The position numbers and the translations under genes were made by a program. From Agathobacter sp. (GTDB taxonomy: Bacteria > Bacillota > Clostridia > Lachnospirales > Lachnospiraceae), in the NCBI GenBank assembly GCA_017409825.1, contig JAFQRZ010000034.1, positions 31,137 to 95,136 on the forward strand: DNA of 64,000 bases. Reading direction: 5' to 3'. This document shows, one piece after another, positions 1 through 10,030 of this stretch; the stretch's first letter is position 1, and each line of letters starts with the position of its first letter. A model generated the notes under the pieces. The model was not told where the DNA came from, ran no database searches, and was given only the letters and a program-made list of their open reading frames with translations.

Positions 1-384
1 TTAGTACGTTCTGCTGGTTTAAGTGCTCAGTTAATGGCTAAAGAAGGAAAATATGCTACACTTCGTCTTCCATCAGGCGAAATGAGAATGGTTCCTATCG
101 GATGTCGTGCAACAATCGGTGTTATCGGAAACGGTGACCACAACCTCATTAACATTGGTAAAGCCGGACGTAAACGTCACATGGGTATCCGCCCAACAGT
201 TCGTGGTTCTGTAATGAACCCTAATGACCATCCACACGGTGGTGGTGAAGGTAGAGCACCAATCGGTCGTTCTGGCCCATCTACACCTTGGGGCAAACCA
301 GCACTCGGCTTAAAGACAAGAAAGAAAAACAAGCAGTCTAACAAGCTCATCGTAAGAAGACGTGACGGTAGAGCAATCAAATAG
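1..384 (+). CDS. rplB: 50S ribosomal protein L2, 3' part (cut by window edge)
   Basis: These are the C-terminal 127 codons of L2, a core large-subunit protein next to the peptidyl transferase centre. The open frame enters from base 1, so the gene is truncated by the window edge; the first ATG (base 34) is an internal methionine. The visible part holds the conserved loop [15 protein letters not shown], with the histidine implicated in peptidyl transfer, and a basic RRRDGR tail. Ten bases separate it from rpsS, as expected for the S10 operon order. Confidence 0.97.
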   Translation, partial: LVRSAGLSAQLMAKEGKYATLRLPSGEMRMVPIGCRATIGVIGNGDHNLINIGKAGRKRHMGIRPTVRGSVMNPNDHPHGGGEGRAPIGRSGPSTPWGKPALGLKTRKKNKQSNKLIVRRRDGRAIK

Positions 385-394
385 GAGGTAAATT

Positions 395-670
395 ATGGCA
401 CGTTCACTTAAAAAAGGACCATTCGCTGATGAAAGCTTATTGAAAAAAGTAGACGCGTTAAACGCTTCTGGTAACAAAGAAGTTATCAAGACTTGGTCAC
501 GTCGTTCTACAATTTTCCCATCTTTCGTTGGACATACAATTGCTGTTCATGACGGCAGAAAACACGTTCCAGTATATGTTACAGAAGATATGGTTGGACA
601 CAAACTCGGTGAGTTCGTAGCAACTAGAACATATAAGGGACACGGAAAAGACGAAAAGAAATCTAGATAA
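395..670 (+). CDS. rpsS: 30S ribosomal protein S19
   Basis: S19 (91 aa, full family length) sits in the head of the small subunit and with S13 contacts the A-site region. The start [10 protein letters not shown] and the segment [17 protein letters not shown] are diagnostic. AGGAGG lies a few bases before ATG 395. It is followed after 25 bases by rplV, so it is co-transcribed in the S10 operon. Confidence 0.98.
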   Translation: MARSLKKGPFADESLLKKVDALNASGNKEVIKTWSRRSTIFPSFVGHTIAVHDGRKHVPVYVTEDMVGHKLGEFVATRTYKGHGKDEKKSR

Positions 671-695
671 GATAGGTTGAAAGGAGGATCTATTC

Positions 696-1082
696 ATGGC
701 TAAAGGACATAGAAGTCAGATTAAAAGAGAAAGAAATGAAGTAAAAGATACCAGACCTTCAGCTAAGTTATCTTATGCTAGAGTGTCTGTTCAGAAGGCT
801 TGCTTCGTATTAGATGCTATCCGTGGTAAAAGTGTTGCAGAAGCTCTTGCTATCGTAACATACAACCCAAGATATGCTTCAAGCCTTGTAAAGAAATTAT
901 TAGAATCAGCTATCGCAAACGCTGAAAACAACAACGGATTGAAAGCTGAAAACCTTTACGTTGCAGAATGTTATGCAAACAAAGGACCAACAATGAAGAG
1001 AATCAAACCTAGAGCACAGGGTAGAGCTTATAGAATCGAAAAGAGAATGAGCCACATCACAATCGTGCTTGATGAAAGATAG
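696..1082 (+). CDS. rplV: 50S ribosomal protein L22
   Basis: L22 (128 aa) lines the peptide exit tunnel. The core [20 protein letters not shown] and the hairpin tip region [18 protein letters not shown], where macrolide-resistance changes occur in other bacteria, are both present and look wild type. There is an N-terminal basic extension before the family core, common in clostridial L22. AAAGGAGG precedes ATG 696. Confidence 0.98.
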   Translation: MAKGHRSQIKRERNEVKDTRPSAKLSYARVSVQKACFVLDAIRGKSVAEALAIVTYNPRYASSLVKKLLESAIANAENNNGLKAENLYVAECYANKGPTMKRIKPRAQGRAYRIEKRMSHITIVLDER

Positions 1083-1093
1083 GAGGAGCAAAC

Positions 1094-1750
1094 ATGGGAC
1101 AGAAAGTTAATCCTCATGGACTTAGAGTTGGCGTTATCAAAGACTGGGATTCTAAATGGTACGCAGATGCAGATTTCGCTGACTACTTAGTAGAAGATTA
1201 CAATATTAGAACATTCTTAAAGAAAAAATTATACGCTGCTGGCGTTTCTAAGATTGAAATCGAAAGAACAGCTGACCGCGTTAAAGTAATTCTTTTCACA
1301 GCTAAACCTGGTGTAGTAATCGGTAAAGGTGGCGCTGAAATCGAAAAGATTAAAGCAGAAGTTCAGAAACTTACTACAAAGAAATTAGTAGTAGACATCA
1401 AAGAAGTTAAAAGACCTGACAGAGATGCTCAGCTTGTAGCTGAAAACATTGCATTACAGTTAGAAAATCGTGTTTCTTTCCGTCGTGCTATGAAATCTTG
1501 CATGGGTCGTGCAATGAAAGCAGGAGCAAAAGGTATCAAAGCTAGCGTTTCAGGACGTCTTGGTGGTGCTGATATGGCTCGTACAGAGTTCTACTCAGAA
1601 GGTACTATTCCACTTCAGACATTAAGAGCTGATATCGAATATGGTTTCGCTGAAGCTGACACAACTTATGGTAAAGTTGGTGTTAAAGTATGGATTTACA
1701 AAGGCGAAGTGCTTCCTACAAAGGGTAACAAGGAAGGAGGAGCTCAGTAA
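1094..1750 (+). CDS. rpsC: 30S ribosomal protein S3
   Basis: S3 (218 aa) binds mRNA at the entry channel of the small subunit. The type 2 KH domain is visible through [12 protein letters not shown] near residue 75, and the C-terminal S3 domain through [31 protein letters not shown] is the canonical start. Eleven bases separate it from rplV, and AGGAGG overlaps the preceding stop region. Confidence 0.98.
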   Translation: MGQKVNPHGLRVGVIKDWDSKWYADADFADYLVEDYNIRTFLKKKLYAAGVSKIEIERTADRVKVILFTAKPGVVIGKGGAEIEKIKAEVQKLTTKKLVVDIKEVKRPDRDAQLVAENIALQLENRVSFRRAMKSCMGRAMKAGAKGIKASVSGRLGGADMARTEFYSEGTIPLQTLRADIEYGFAEADTTYGKVGVKVWIYKGEVLPTKGNKEGGAQ

Positions 1751-1752
1751 TT

Positions 1753-2190
1753 ATGTTAATGCCTAAGAGAGTTAAACATCGTAAACAGTTCCGTGGCTCA
1801 ATGGCTGGTAAAGCTATGAGAGGTAACACAATCACTAATGGTGAATATGGTATCGTAGCAATGGAACCATGCTGGATCCGTTCTAACCAGATCGAAGCAG
1901 CCCGTATTGCTATGACACGTCACGTAAAACGTGGTGGAAAAGTTTGGATCAAAATTTTCCCAGACAAACCAGTAACAGCTAAACCTGCTGAAACTCGTAT
2001 GGGTTCCGGTAAAGGTACACTTGAATACTGGGTAGCAGTTGTTAAACCAGGTAGAGTATTATTTGAAATCTCCGGTGTTCAGGAAGACGTTGCTCGTGAA
2101 GCTTTACGTCTTGCTACACATAAATTACCTTGCAAATGTAAAGTAGTTTCTCGTGCAGATTTAGAAGGCGGTGTATCAAATGAAAACTAA
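1753..2190 (+). CDS. rplP: 50S ribosomal protein L16
   Basis: L16 (145 aa) organises the A-site region of the large subunit near 5S r[18 protein letters not shown] and the segment [12 protein letters not shown] are diagnostic. ATG 1753 is preferred over ATG 1759 because of its better spacing from the GGAGGAG that overlaps the end of rpsC. Its 3' end overlaps the start of rpmC by 11 bases, which suggests translational coupling. Confidence 0.97.
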   Translation: MLMPKRVKHRKQFRGSMAGKAMRGNTITNGEYGIVAMEPCWIRSNQIEAARIAMTRHVKRGGKVWIKIFPDKPVTAKPAETRMGSGKGTLEYWVAVVKPGRVLFEISGVQEDVAREALRLATHKLPCKCKVVSRADLEGGVSNEN

Positions 2191-2389
2191 TGCATATGTT
2201 AAAGAATTAAAAGGCCAGACTGTAGAAGCTTTAAAAGCACAGTTGGTTGACGCAAAGAAAGAACTTTTCAATTTGAGATTCCAGAACGCAACAAATCAGT
2301 TAGATAACACAGCAAGAATTAAAGAAGTTCGTAAGAACATCGCAAGAATTCAGACTGTTATCACAGAAAAAGAAAACGTTGCAGAATAA
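2180..2389 (+). CDS. rpmC: 50S ribosomal protein L29
   Basis: L29 (69 aa) sits at the tunnel exit, where trigger factor and SRP dock. The motif [29 protein letters not shown] is typical, cited here only by its key words LFNLRFQ and [13 protein letters not shown] 2180 gives [10 protein letters not shown], the usual start; an in-frame GTG at 2171 would add three residues but lies inside the likely Shine-Dalgarno GGCGG. The start lies inside rplP. Confidence 0.95.
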   Translation: MKTNAYVKELKGQTVEALKAQLVDAKKELFNLRFQNATNQLDNTARIKEVRKNIARIQTVITEKENVAE

Positions 2390-2422
2390 TCCAAAATCTT
2401 ATCAGAAAGGAGACTTTAGGTC

Positions 2423-2677
2423 GTGGAAAGAAATCTTAGAAAAACACGTGTAGGTGTTGTTGTAAGCGATAAGATGGATAAGACAATCGTTGTAGCTGTA
2501 AGAGACAACGTAAGACATCCACTTTACAACAAAATCGTTAAAAAAACATACAAATTAAAAGCTCATGACGAATTAAACGATGCAAAAATCGGTGATACAG
2601 TTAGAGTTATGGAAACAAGACCTTTATCTAAAGATAAGAGATGGAGACTTGTAGAAATCATGGAAAGAGCAAAATAA
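2423..2677 (+). CDS. rpsQ: 30S ribosomal protein S17
   Basis: S17 (84 aa) is a primary 16S rRNA binder with an OB fold. It begins [21 protein letters not shown] from a GTG codon at 2423, with AAAGGAG upstream. The family signature [15 protein letters not shown] (here [19 protein letters not shown]) is present. It lies between rpmC and rplN as in the standard spc operon. Confidence 0.97.
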   Translation: MERNLRKTRVGVVVSDKMDKTIVVAVRDNVRHPLYNKIVKKTYKLKAHDELNDAKIGDTVRVMETRPLSKDKRWRLVEIMERAK

Positions 2678-2695
2678 TAGAAGGAGGCTACAAGC

Positions 2696-3064
2696 ATGGT
2701 ACAGCAGGAAAGCAGACTCAAAGTTGCAGACAATACTGGCGCTAAAGAGTTACTTGTTATCCGCGTTATGGGTGGATCTACCAGAAGATATGCGAACATC
2801 GGTGATGTAATCGTTGCTACTGTTAAAGATGCAACACCAGGCGGTGTTGTTAAAAAAGGCGACGTTGTTAAGGCCGTTGTTGTTCGTTCAGTAAAAGGTG
2901 CCCGTCGTAAAGATGGTTCTTATATTAAATTTGATGAAAACGCAGCAGTTATTATCAAAGATGACAAAACTCCAAAAGGAACACGTATCTTTGGACCAGT
3001 AGCTCGTGAGCTTCGTGAGAAACAGTTTATGAAGATTGTTTCTTTGGCTCCAGAAGTATTGTAG
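2696..3064 (+). CDS. rplN: 50S ribosomal protein L14
   Basis: L14 (122 aa) lies at the intersubunit face and contacts L19 and 16S helix 14. [19 protein letters not shown] and the terminal [10 protein letters not shown] are typical. AAGGAGG precedes the ATG. Its stop codon is followed immediately by the GGAGGAG that serves rplX. Confidence 0.98.
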   Translation: MVQQESRLKVADNTGAKELLVIRVMGGSTRRYANIGDVIVATVKDATPGGVVKKGDVVKAVVVRSVKGARRKDGSYIKFDENAAVIIKDDKTPKGTRIFGPVARELREKQFMKIVSLAPEVL

Positions 3065-3077
3065 GAGGAGAACGAAG

Positions 3078-3389
3078 ATGGCAAGTATGAAAATCAAAAA
3101 AGGCGATATGGTTAAAGTTATCGCTGGTAAAGACAAAGACAAAGAAGGCAAAGTAATTGCCGTAAATGTAAAAAACAACACACTCCTCGTTGAAGGTGTT
3201 AACATGATTACAAAACATACAAAACCTAGCATGGCTAACCAGCAGGGCGGTATCGTTCACCAGGAAGGACCTATCAACGTTTCTAACGTTATGCTTCTCC
3301 ACGAAGGAAAAGCTACAAGAGTAGGTTTCAAAATGGATGGCGACAAGAAAGTTCGTTTTGCTAAAGCAACAGGTAAAGTAATCGATTAA
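3078..3389 (+). CDS. rplX: 50S ribosomal protein L24
   Basis: L24 (103 aa) starts 50S assembly and sits near the tunnel exit. It contains the KOW motif [20 protein letters not shown] at residues 5-24. ATG 3078 is chosen because GTAGGAGGAG lies just upstream and the product starts [10 protein letters not shown]; an ATG at 3036 in the same frame lies inside rplN and has no ribosome site. Confidence 0.97.
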   Translation: MASMKIKKGDMVKVIAGKDKDKEGKVIAVNVKNNTLLVEGVNMITKHTKPSMANQQGGIVHQEGPINVSNVMLLHEGKATRVGFKMDGDKKVRFAKATGKVID

Positions 3390-3412
3390 TTTGAGGAGAG
3401 GAGGACAAACAG

Positions 3413-3952
3413 TTGAGTAGACTTAGAGATATGTATGAATCCGAAATTAGAGACGCAATGGTTAAAAAATTCGGATATAAAAACGTTATGGAAATTCCAA
3501 AGCTTGACAAGATCGTAGTTAACATGGGTGTTGGTGAAGCTAAGGAAAACGCAAAAATTCTTGAAGCAGCTGTAAAAGACATGGAAGCAATTACCGGTCA
3601 GAAAGTTGTTACAACTAAGGCTAAAAACGCAGTAGCTAACTTCAAAATCCGTGAAGGTATGCCAATCGGATGTAAAGTTACATTACGTGGCGAAAAAATG
3701 TATGAATTCGCTGATAGACTTATCAACCTTGCATTACCACGTGTACGTGACTTTAGAGGTGTAAACCCTAACGCGTTTGACGGTCGTGGAAACTATGCAC
3801 TTGGTATCAAAGAACAGATCATCTTCCCTGAAATTGAATACGATAAAGTAGACAAAGTAAGAGGTATGGATGTAATCTTTGTTACAACTGCAAAAACAGA
3901 CGAAGAAGCACGTGAATTATTGACATTGTTCAATATGCCATTCGCAAAATAA
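3413..3952 (+). CDS. rplE: 50S ribosomal protein L5
   Basis: L5 (179 aa, full length) binds 5S rRNA and the P-site tRNA. It starts at a TTG codon with GGAGAGGAGG upstream, giving [11 protein letters not shown], which aligns with the usual N-terminus; the next ATG (MYESE) would cut conserved residues. The segments [14 protein letters not shown] and [17 protein letters not shown] are characteristic. Confidence 0.97.
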   Translation: MSRLRDMYESEIRDAMVKKFGYKNVMEIPKLDKIVVNMGVGEAKENAKILEAAVKDMEAITGQKVVTTKAKNAVANFKIREGMPIGCKVTLRGEKMYEFADRLINLALPRVRDFRGVNPNAFDGRGNYALGIKEQIIFPEIEYDKVDKVRGMDVIFVTTAKTDEEARELLTLFNMPFAK

Positions 3953-3970
3953 TTTAGGAGGGAATTTTAA

Positions 3971-4156
3971 ATGGCTAAGACTAGTATGAAAGTTAAACAG
4001 CAGCGTAAACAGAAATTCTCTACTAGAGAATACACACGTTGCAACATCTGTGGACGTCCACATTCAGTTTTAAGAAAATACGGAATCTGTCGTGTATGTT
4101 TCCGTGAATTAGCTTATAAAGGTCAGATTCCAGGTGTTAAAAAAGCATCTTGGTAA
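3971..4156 (+). CDS. rpsN: 30S ribosomal protein S14, zinc-binding type
   Basis: The 61-aa C+ (type Z) form of S14 assembles the head of the small subunit. The zinc site is Cys24-Cys27 and Cys40-Cys43 in CNIC...[17 protein letters not shown] is the typical start of the short clostridial form. Because the zinc ligands are intact, a zinc-independent paralogue elsewhere in the genome is possible but cannot be seen here. Confidence 0.97.
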   Translation: MAKTSMKVKQQRKQKFSTREYTRCNICGRPHSVLRKYGICRVCFRELAYKGQIPGVKKASW

Positions 4157-4181
4157 AATTTTTAAAGGAGGAAATATACAC

Positions 4182-4589
4182 ATGGGTATGGTAACAAGTG
4201 ATCCAATCGCAGATATGCTTACAAGAATTCGTAATGCAAATACTGCAAAACATGATACAGTAGATGTTCCATCTTCAAAAATGAAAGTTGCTATCGCTGA
4301 CATCCTTTTAAACGAAGGTTTCATCGAAAAATATGACATCGTAGAAGACGGAAACTTCAAAACAATGCATATCACATTGAAATACGGCGTAGATAAAAAC
4401 GAAAAAGTTATCACAGGTATTAAGAGAATCTCTAAACCAGGTCTTCGTGTTTACGCTGGTAAAGATGAACTTCCAGTAGTACTTGGAGGTTTAGGTATCG
4501 CTATCCTTTCAACCAATCAGGGTATCATCACTGATAAAGAAGCTAGAAAGCTTCAGGTTGGTGGCGAAGTTCTTGCGTTTGTATGGTAG
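4182..4589 (+). CDS. rpsH: 30S ribosomal protein S8
   Basis: S8 (135 aa from ATG 4182, or 133 from ATG 4188) binds the central domain of 16S rRNA; in other bacteria it also represses spc-operon translation. [17 protein letters not shown] and the C-terminal [24 protein letters not shown] motifs are present. AAAGGAGGAAAT precedes ATG 4182. Unlike its close-packed neighbours, it is followed by a 207-base structured spacer. Confidence 0.96.
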   Translation: MGMVTSDPIADMLTRIRNANTAKHDTVDVPSSKMKVAIADILLNEGFIEKYDIVEDGNFKTMHITLKYGVDKNEKVITGIKRISKPGLRVYAGKDELPVVLGGLGIAILSTNQGIITDKEARKLQVGGEVLAFVW

Positions 4590-4796
4590 GCATTGAACAC
4601 TTGGCGAGAGCGAGCTTCTTGCGAAGCTCGAGACTAGTGTGAAAGCCGTTCCCTGAGATTAGTGAAAGCAAGTTGCTATGCAACGTAGCTTGAACTTAAC
4701 GAAGGGAACCTCCCGTCCTACCTTAGGACATTAGGGAGTATTATTCAATATATTTAACTTATAAACCTTATTTTTAAATTTATAGGAGGTACGGGC
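4590..4796 (+). other. Structured spacer with three hairpins between rpsH and rplF
   Basis: No gene. Three hairpins follow one another. The first is built around CGAGCTTC-TTGC-GAAGCTCG (about 4612-4634) and closed outside by ACACT/AGTGT. The second is a long stem GTTCCCT/AGGGAAC whose interior contains GTTGC-TAT-GCAAC. The third is CTCCC-GTCCTA/TAGGAC-GGGAG (about 4709-4737). No U-run follows, so this does not look like a terminator. The last 60 bases are AT-rich and lead to the TAGGAGGT site of rplF. An autoregulatory or processing element is an inference. Confidence 0.65.
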
Positions 4797-5336
4797 ATGT
4801 CACGTATAGGAAGAATGCCAATCGCAGTTCCAGCTGGCGTAACAGTTGAAATTGCAGAAAATAATCATGTGACTGTAAAAGGTCCAAAGGGAACTCTTGA
4901 AAGAACTCTCCCTTCAGAAATGGAAATCAAATTAGAAGGCGATGTTATCACTGTAACACGTCCAAATGATTTGAAGAAAATGAAATCATTACATGGTTTA
5001 ACAAGAACACTTGTAAATAACATGGTTGTTGGTGTAACAGCTGGTTATACAAAAGTTCTCGAAGTAAACGGTGTTGGTTACAAAGCTTCAAAAGCTGGAA
5101 AGACTCTTACTCTTAACTTAGGATATTCTCATCCAGTAGTTATGGAAGATCCAGAAGGCATTGAATCAACTGTAACAGATAACAAAATCACAATCACAGG
5201 TATCGATAAAGAAAAAGTTGGCCAGTACGCAGCTGAAATCAGAGACAAGAGAAGACCTGAACCATACAAGGGCAAAGGTATTAAGTATGCTGATGAAGTT
5301 ATTAGACGTAAAGTTGGTAAGACTGGTAAGAAATAA
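4797..5336 (+). CDS. rplF: 50S ribosomal protein L6
   Basis: L6 (179 aa) lies near the factor-binding site of the large subunit. [15 protein letters not shown] and the C-terminal [19 protein letters not shown] are diagnostic. TAGGAGGT lies 8-13 bases before ATG 4797. It follows the unusual structured spacer and is tightly linked to rplR (18 bases). Confidence 0.98.
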   Translation: MSRIGRMPIAVPAGVTVEIAENNHVTVKGPKGTLERTLPSEMEIKLEGDVITVTRPNDLKKMKSLHGLTRTLVNNMVVGVTAGYTKVLEVNGVGYKASKAGKTLTLNLGYSHPVVMEDPEGIESTVTDNKITITGIDKEKVGQYAAEIRDKRRPEPYKGKGIKYADEVIRRKVGKTGKK

Positions 5337-5354
5337 TTAAAGGAGTGACAAGAA

Positions 5355-5723
5355 ATGGTTAGTAAGAAATCAAGAACAGAAGTTCGTGTAAAGAAACACA
5401 ACAGAATGCGTAATCATCTTGCAGGTACAGCAGAACGTCCACGTTTAGCTGTATTCAGAAGCAACAACCATATGTACGCTCAGATTATTGATGATACAGT
5501 TGGAAATACTCTTGTAGCTGCATCTACTCTTGACAAAGATGTAAAGGCAGAACTTGAAAAAACTAATAACGTTGACGCAGCAGCAAAACTTGGCGCTGTA
5601 GTTGCTAAAAAGGCATTAGATAAAGGTATTACAACTGTTGTCTTCGATAGAGGCGGATTTATTTACGCAGGCAAAATTAAAGCATTAGCTGAAGCAGCTC
5701 GTGAAGCTGGATTAGATTTTTAG
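5355..5723 (+). CDS. rplR: 50S ribosomal protein L18
   Basis: L18 (122 aa) binds 5S rRNA together with L5 and L25. The segments [20 protein letters not shown] and [20 protein letters not shown] are typical. AAAGGAGTG precedes ATG 5355. Only 13 bases lie between it and rpsE. Confidence 0.97.
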   Translation: MVSKKSRTEVRVKKHNRMRNHLAGTAERPRLAVFRSNNHMYAQIIDDTVGNTLVAASTLDKDVKAELEKTNNVDAAAKLGAVVAKKALDKGITTVVFDRGGFIYAGKIKALAEAAREAGLDF

Positions 5724-5736
5724 GAGGAAGACAAAC

Positions 5737-6246
5737 ATGAGACGTGAAATCATTGATGGAAGTCAATTAGAATTAGTTGACAAAGTTGTTGACATCAAAC
5801 GTGTAACAAAAGTTGTTAAAGGTGGACGTAACATGCGTTTCACAGCTTTAGTTGTTGTTGGTGACAAAAACGGTCATGTTGGCGCTGGTCTTGGTAAAGC
5901 AGCAGAAGTTCCTGAAGCTATCCGCAAGGGCAAAGAAGATGCTATCAAGAATTTAATTAGCGTTAAATTAGACGACAATCACAGTATTACACATGATGTA
6001 ACAGGTAAATTTACAGGTGCTTCCGTATTATTAAAGAAGTCTCCTGAAGGTACTGGTATCATCGCTGGTGGTCCAGCTCGTTCCGTTTGTGAACTTGCAG
6101 GTATCGAAAACATTCGTACAAAATCTTTAGGATCAAACAACAAGCAGAACGTTGTACTTGCAACAATCGAAGCTTTAAAGACATTAAGATCCCCTGAAGA
6201 AGTAGCTAGACTTCGTGGAAAATCTGTAGAAGAAATCTTGGGTTAA
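5737..6246 (+). CDS. rpsE: 30S ribosomal protein S5
   Basis: S5 (169 aa) contributes to decoding accuracy and lies at the mRNA entry. Its double-stranded-RNA-binding-like domain is seen as [18 protein letters not shown], and the S5 C-terminal domain as [13 protein letters not shown]. The spectinomycin-contact loop around residue 25 looks wild type. AGGAGGAAG overlaps the end of rplR. Confidence 0.97.
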   Translation: MRREIIDGSQLELVDKVVDIKRVTKVVKGGRNMRFTALVVVGDKNGHVGAGLGKAAEVPEAIRKGKEDAIKNLISVKLDDNHSITHDVTGKFTGASVLLKKSPEGTGIIAGGPARSVCELAGIENIRTKSLGSNNKQNVVLATIEALKTLRSPEEVARLRGKSVEEILG

Positions 6247-6260
6247 GGAGGAATTGAGAA

Positions 6261-6446
6261 ATGGCAGATAAGAAAGTAAAAGTTACACTTATTAAGTCAA
6301 CAATTGGTGCAGTTCCTAAGAACAAGAAAACTATCGAAGCTTTAGGATTATCTAAATTATACAAAACTGTAGAATTACCAGATAACGCAGCTACACAGGG
6401 CGCGCTTCGTAAAGTAGCACCATACGTAAAAGTAGAAGAAGTTTAA
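6261..6446 (+). CDS. rpmD: 50S ribosomal protein L30
   Basis: L30 (61 aa) is a small bacterial large-subunit protein. [24 protein letters not shown] is the family signature region (key words KSTIG and LGL). It is placed between rpsE and rplO as usual, with AAGGAGG upstream. Confidence 0.96.
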   Translation: MADKKVKVTLIKSTIGAVPKNKKTIEALGLSKLYKTVELPDNAATQGALRKVAPYVKVEEV

Positions 6447-6466
6447 TAAGACAAGGAGGTGCCGTG

Positions 6467-6907
6467 ATGGATTTATCTAATTTAAGAGCAGCAGAAGGCT
6501 CAACTCATAATGATAATTTCAGAAGAGGCCGTGGACACGGTTCAGGTAACGGTAAGACTGCTGGTAAGGGCCACAAGGGTCAAAAAGCTCGTTCTGGAGC
6601 ACCAAGACCAGGATTTGAAGGTGGACAGATGCCATTATATAGAAGATTACCTAAGAGAGGATTCAAATGCCGTAACTCTAAGGAAATCATCGGAATCAAT
6701 GTATCAGCTCTTGAAAGATTCGAAAATGATTCAGTTGTTTCAATTGAAACATTATTAGAAGCTGGTATCATCAAAAACACTGCAGATGGTGTTAAGATTC
6801 TTGGAAATGGTGAACTTACTAAGAAGCTTACAGTTCAGGCAAATGCATTTAGCGCAGGCGCAGTAGAAAAAATCGAAGCTCTTGGTGGAAAAGCAGAGGT
6901 GATCTAA
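6467..6907 (+). CDS. rplO: 50S ribosomal protein L15
   Basis: L15 (146 aa) is a late assembly protein of the 50S. It carries the glycine/basic-rich extension [20 protein letters not shown] and the L18e-like core. ATG 6467 is chosen over GTG 6464 because it lies 7 bases after AAGGAGG. Its TAA overlaps the ATG of secY (TAATG), indicating coupling. Confidence 0.96.
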   Translation: MDLSNLRAAEGSTHNDNFRRGRGHGSGNGKTAGKGHKGQKARSGAPRPGFEGGQMPLYRRLPKRGFKCRNSKEIIGINVSALERFENDSVVSIETLLEAGIIKNTADGVKILGNGELTKKLTVQANAFSAGAVEKIEALGGKAEVI

Positions 6908-8220
6908 TGCTTGAGACACTTCGCAATGCATTTAAGGTAAAAGATATTCGAAATAGAATCATTTTTACATTTTTAATGCTCATCGTCATCAGAATAGGAA
7001 GTCAGCTTCCTGTTCCTGGTGTCAATGGTGATGTATTTAGAAGCTGGTTTGAAAGCCAGGCAGCAGGTTTAGGATTCTTTGATGCTATTACAGGTGGTTC
7101 ATTCCTTAGCATGTCAGTATTTGCTTTGAATATCACCCCATACATCACATCATCTATTATCATGCAGCTTCTTACAATTGCAATTCCTGCATTGGAAGAA
7201 ATGCATAAAGATGGTGAAGAAGGAAGAAAGAAAATTGCAGAAATCACTCGTTATTTAACAGTTGGACTTGCACTTTTCGAATCTTCTGCAATGACATACG
7301 GCTTCTGGAGAAGCGGTTATTTATTAGAGAAAAACGCGCTTACTGTAATCACCGTAATTGCCGCTCTTACAGCAGGTTCTGCTGTACTTATGTGGATTGG
7401 TGAACGTATCACAGAAAAGGGTGTTGGTAATGGTATTTCTATCGTATTGGTAATTAATATCATTTCTCGTATTCCTGCTGATATGGGAGCTCTTTGGAAT
7501 CAGTTTATTGATGGCAAAGGACTTCTTCAGGGAGTGATTGCAGCAGTTGTTATTTTAGCAGTTATCATCGGAATGGTTGTATTCGTAATCGTTCTTCAGG
7601 GTGCTGAAAGAAGAATTCCTGTTCAATACTCCAAGAAAATGCAGGGTCGTAAACAGGTTGGTGGTCAGCAGACACACATTCCATTAAAAGTAAACACAAG
7701 TGGTGTTATCCCAGTTATCTTTGCTCAGTCATTGATGCAGACACCAGTTATCTTAGCAAGTCTCTTTGGATGGGGCGGCGGTACAGATTTCTGGAGCAAG
7801 GTATTAAATGGCTTGAATCAGGCAAACTGGTGTAATCCAAAAGAACCAATTTACACAATCGGTCTTCTTGTTTACATTTTGCTTATCATCGGATTTGCAT
7901 ATTTCTATACACAGATTTCTTTCAATCCATTAGAAATTGCAAACAACATGAAAAAAGCAGGTGGATTTATTCCTGGTATGAGACCTGGTAAAACAACTAG
8001 TGATTACTTAAATCAGGTATTAAATTATATCGTACTTATTGGAGCTGTTGGTTTAACATTTATCGCAATTGTACCAATTTTCTTCAGTGGAGTATTTGGA
8101 GCTAGCGTATCTTTCGCGGGAACATCACTTATCATCGTTGTAGGTGTTGTAATCGAAACATTAAAACAGATTGAATCTCAGATGAGAGTACGTTACTATA
8201 AAGGATTTTTGAATGACTAA
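6907..8220 (+). CDS. secY: Protein translocase subunit SecY
   Basis: SecY (437 aa) is the channel of the Sec translocon. About ten hydrophobic segments are visible, and the plug and first-loop region reads [30 protein letters not shown] is the usual cytosolic start. It overlaps rplO by one base. The next gene, adk, is separated by a 67-base spacer with a hairpin. Confidence 0.98.
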   Translation: MLETLRNAFKVKDIRNRIIFTFLMLIVIRIGSQLPVPGVNGDVFRSWFESQAAGLGFFDAITGGSFLSMSVFALNITPYITSSIIMQLLTIAIPALEEMHKDGEEGRKKIAEITRYLTVGLALFESSAMTYGFWRSGYLLEKNALTVITVIAALTAGSAVLMWIGERITEKGVGNGISIVLVINIISRIPADMGALWNQFIDGKGLLQGVIAAVVILAVIIGMVVFVIVLQGAERRIPVQYSKKMQGRKQVGGQQTHIPLKVNTSGVIPVIFAQSLMQTPVILASLFGWGGGTDFWSKVLNGLNQANWCNPKEPIYTIGLLVYILLIIGFAYFYTQISFNPLEIANNMKKAGGFIPGMRPGKTTSDYLNQVLNYIVLIGAVGLTFIAIVPIFFSGVFGASVSFAGTSLIIVVGVVIETLKQIESQMRVRYYKGFLND

Positions 8221-8229
8221 AAGTACATT

Positions 8230-8256
8230 GGAGATACTGGCTTTGCTAGTATCTCC
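8230..8256 (+). promoter_or_regulatory. Hairpin between secY and adk
   Basis: GGAGATACT (8230-8238) pairs perfectly with AGTATCTCC (8248-8256) around a 9-base loop. No U-run follows, so it is more likely an mRNA processing or stability element than a terminator. The adk ribosome site TAGGAG lies downstream of it. Confidence 0.5.
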
Positions 8257-8287
8257 ATTAGTGCTATAAAATAGGAGAAATACAACT

Positions 8288-8932
8288 ATGAAAATTATTA
8301 TGTTAGGGGCTCCTGGTGCTGGAAAAGGAACTCAGGCAAAACAGATTGCAGCAAAATATGAAATCCCACACATCTCAACAGGGGATATTTTCCGTGCAAA
8401 TATCAAAAATGGTACAGAACTTGGTAAAAAAGCAAAAGAATATATGGATCAGGGTATGCTTGTTCCAGACGAACTTACTTGCGATTTAGTTATGGATCGT
8501 ATTGCACAGGATGACTGTGAAAGAGGATTTGTATTAGATGGTTTCCCAAGAACAATTCCACAGGCAGAAGCTTTGACAAATGCGTTAACAAAAATCGGTC
8601 AGTCTATGGACTACGCAATTGATGTGGATGTGCCAGATGAAAACATTGTAAACAGAATGAGTGGCAGACGCGCTTGTTTAAACTGCGGAGCTACATACCA
8701 TATCGTATTTAACCCTACAAAAGCAGAGGGTGTATGCGATGCTTGTGGCAACGAAACTGTTTTACGTGATGATGATAAGCCAGAGACAGTGCAGAAACGT
8801 CTCAGTGTATATCATGATCAGACACAGCCTCTAATTGATTATTATAAAGAACAAAATATTTTAAAATCTGTAGATGGAACAAAACCAATGGATGAAGTAT
8901 TTTCTGACATTGTTGCCATTTTAGGAGAATAA
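8288..8932 (+). CDS. adk: Adenylate kinase, zinc-lid type
   Basis: Adenylate kinase (214 aa) interconverts ATP + AMP and 2 ADP. The P-loop [10 protein letters not shown] is at residues 7-16, and the AMP-binding region GFPRT is near 85-89. The LID domain carries four zinc cysteines, Cys130, Cys133, Cys150 and Cys153, as in Gram-positive enzymes. It lies between secY and map, a common arrangement in Firmicutes. Confidence 0.97.
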   Translation: MKIIMLGAPGAGKGTQAKQIAAKYEIPHISTGDIFRANIKNGTELGKKAKEYMDQGMLVPDELTCDLVMDRIAQDDCERGFVLDGFPRTIPQAEALTNALTKIGQSMDYAIDVDVPDENIVNRMSGRRACLNCGATYHIVFNPTKAEGVCDACGNETVLRDDDKPETVQKRLSVYHDQTQPLIDYYKEQNILKSVDGTKPMDEVFSDIVAILGE

Positions 8933-8934
8933 TA

Positions 8935-9723
8935 ATGTCTGTCAAGATTAAAACCCCTCACGAAATCGAATTGATGCGTGAAGCGGGCAGGATACTTGCT
9001 CTCGTGCATGAAAATCTTGCAAAAGAGATTAAGCCAGGTATGTCAACACTTGATATTGACAGGCTGGGAGAAGAAATGATCCGAAGCTACGGATGTATTC
9101 CTTCTTTTAAGAATTATTGTGGATATCCAGCATCTATTTGTGTATCTGTGAACGAGGAAGTGGTTCATGGAATTCCAAATGCAAAACGCATATTGCAGGA
9201 AGGCGATATCGTAAGTTTAGATGCAGGTGTTATCTATAAAGGATATCATTCCGATGCGGCTAGAACAGTTGGTGTTGGAGAGATATCAGAAGAAGCGAAG
9301 CTTCTCATCGAAAGAACTCGAATGAGCTTCTTCGAAGGAATGAAGATGGCAGTTGCTGGAAATCATTTACATGATATATCCAATAACATTGCAGCGTATG
9401 CAGAGAGTTTTGGATATGGTGTAGTAAGAGATTTGGTTGGACATGGCATTGGTTCTCAGCTTCACGAGGAGCCAGAAGTGCCAAACTTCAGAAAAAGAAC
9501 AAGAGGCTTAAAGCTTCGCGCGGGTATGACCTTAGCGGTAGAGCCTATGATTAATATAGGTACTCACGAAGTGTTGTGGCTGGATGATGACTGGACAGTT
9601 ATCTCAGAGGATTTATCTCTATCCGCCCATTATGAAAATACAATTCTTATTACAGAAGGAAAACCTGAGCTTTTAACGTTAACCGAAAGTGAAAAAGCAG
9701 CAGGTGCTCTGGAGCTATTTTAG
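8935..9723 (+). CDS. map: Methionine aminopeptidase, type I
   Basis: Removes the initiator methionine from nascent proteins (262 aa). The five metal ligands of the pita-bread fold can be placed: the two Asp in SLDAGVIYKGYHSDAA, the His in VGHGIG, and the Glu residues in AVEPMI and YENTILI. It starts 2 bases after adk. Many relatives carry a KOW-domain gene between map and infA; none is present here. Confidence 0.96.
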   Translation: MSVKIKTPHEIELMREAGRILALVHENLAKEIKPGMSTLDIDRLGEEMIRSYGCIPSFKNYCGYPASICVSVNEEVVHGIPNAKRILQEGDIVSLDAGVIYKGYHSDAARTVGVGEISEEAKLLIERTRMSFFEGMKMAVAGNHLHDISNNIAAYAESFGYGVVRDLVGHGIGSQLHEEPEVPNFRKRTRGLKLRAGMTLAVEPMINIGTHEVLWLDDDWTVISEDLSLSAHYENTILITEGKPELLTLTESEKAAGALELF

Positions 9724-9762
9724 AAACAAATCAGTTTAAGTTTATTTCAGGAGGATTTGAAA

Positions 9763-9981
9763 ATGTCAAAAGCAGACGTTATTGAAGTTGAAGGTGTTGT
9801 AGTAGATAAGTTACCAAACGCATTTTTTAAAGTGCAGCTTGAAAATGGTCATGAAATTCTTGCTACAATTAGTGGTAAATTAAGAATGAACTTCATTCGT
9901 ATTTTGCCAGGTGACAAGGTTACAATTGAAATGTCACCATACGATTTAACCAAAGGTCGTATTATCTGGAGAGATAAATAG
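9763..9981 (+). CDS. infA: Translation initiation factor IF-1
   Basis: IF-1 (72 aa) is an S1/OB-fold factor that blocks the A site during initiation. [20 protein letters not shown] and the end RGRIIWRDK (here KGRIIWRDK) are canonical. ATG 9763 follows AGGAGG with good spacing; an in-frame TTG at 9757 is rejected. A promoter follows directly after the gene. Confidence 0.97.
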   Translation: MSKADVIEVEGVVVDKLPNAFFKVQLENGHEILATISGKLRMNFIRILPGDKVTIEMSPYDLTKGRIIWRDK

Positions 9982-10001
9982 AAAATTTAGTAAATTCGTT
10001 A

Positions 10002-10030
10002 TTGACTTTTAAGAAGTGCCTGTATATAAT
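10002..10030 (+). promoter_or_regulatory. Sigma-A promoter before rpmJ
   Basis: TTGACT (10002-10007) and TATAAT (10025-10030) are separated by exactly 17 bases, a near-consensus vegetative promoter. It can drive rpmJ-rpsM-rpsK-rpsD-rpoA-rplQ independently of the upstream spc genes. The transcribed leader contains the short hairpin ACCCGT-AAA-ACGGGT before the rpmJ ribosome site. Confidence 0.8.
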
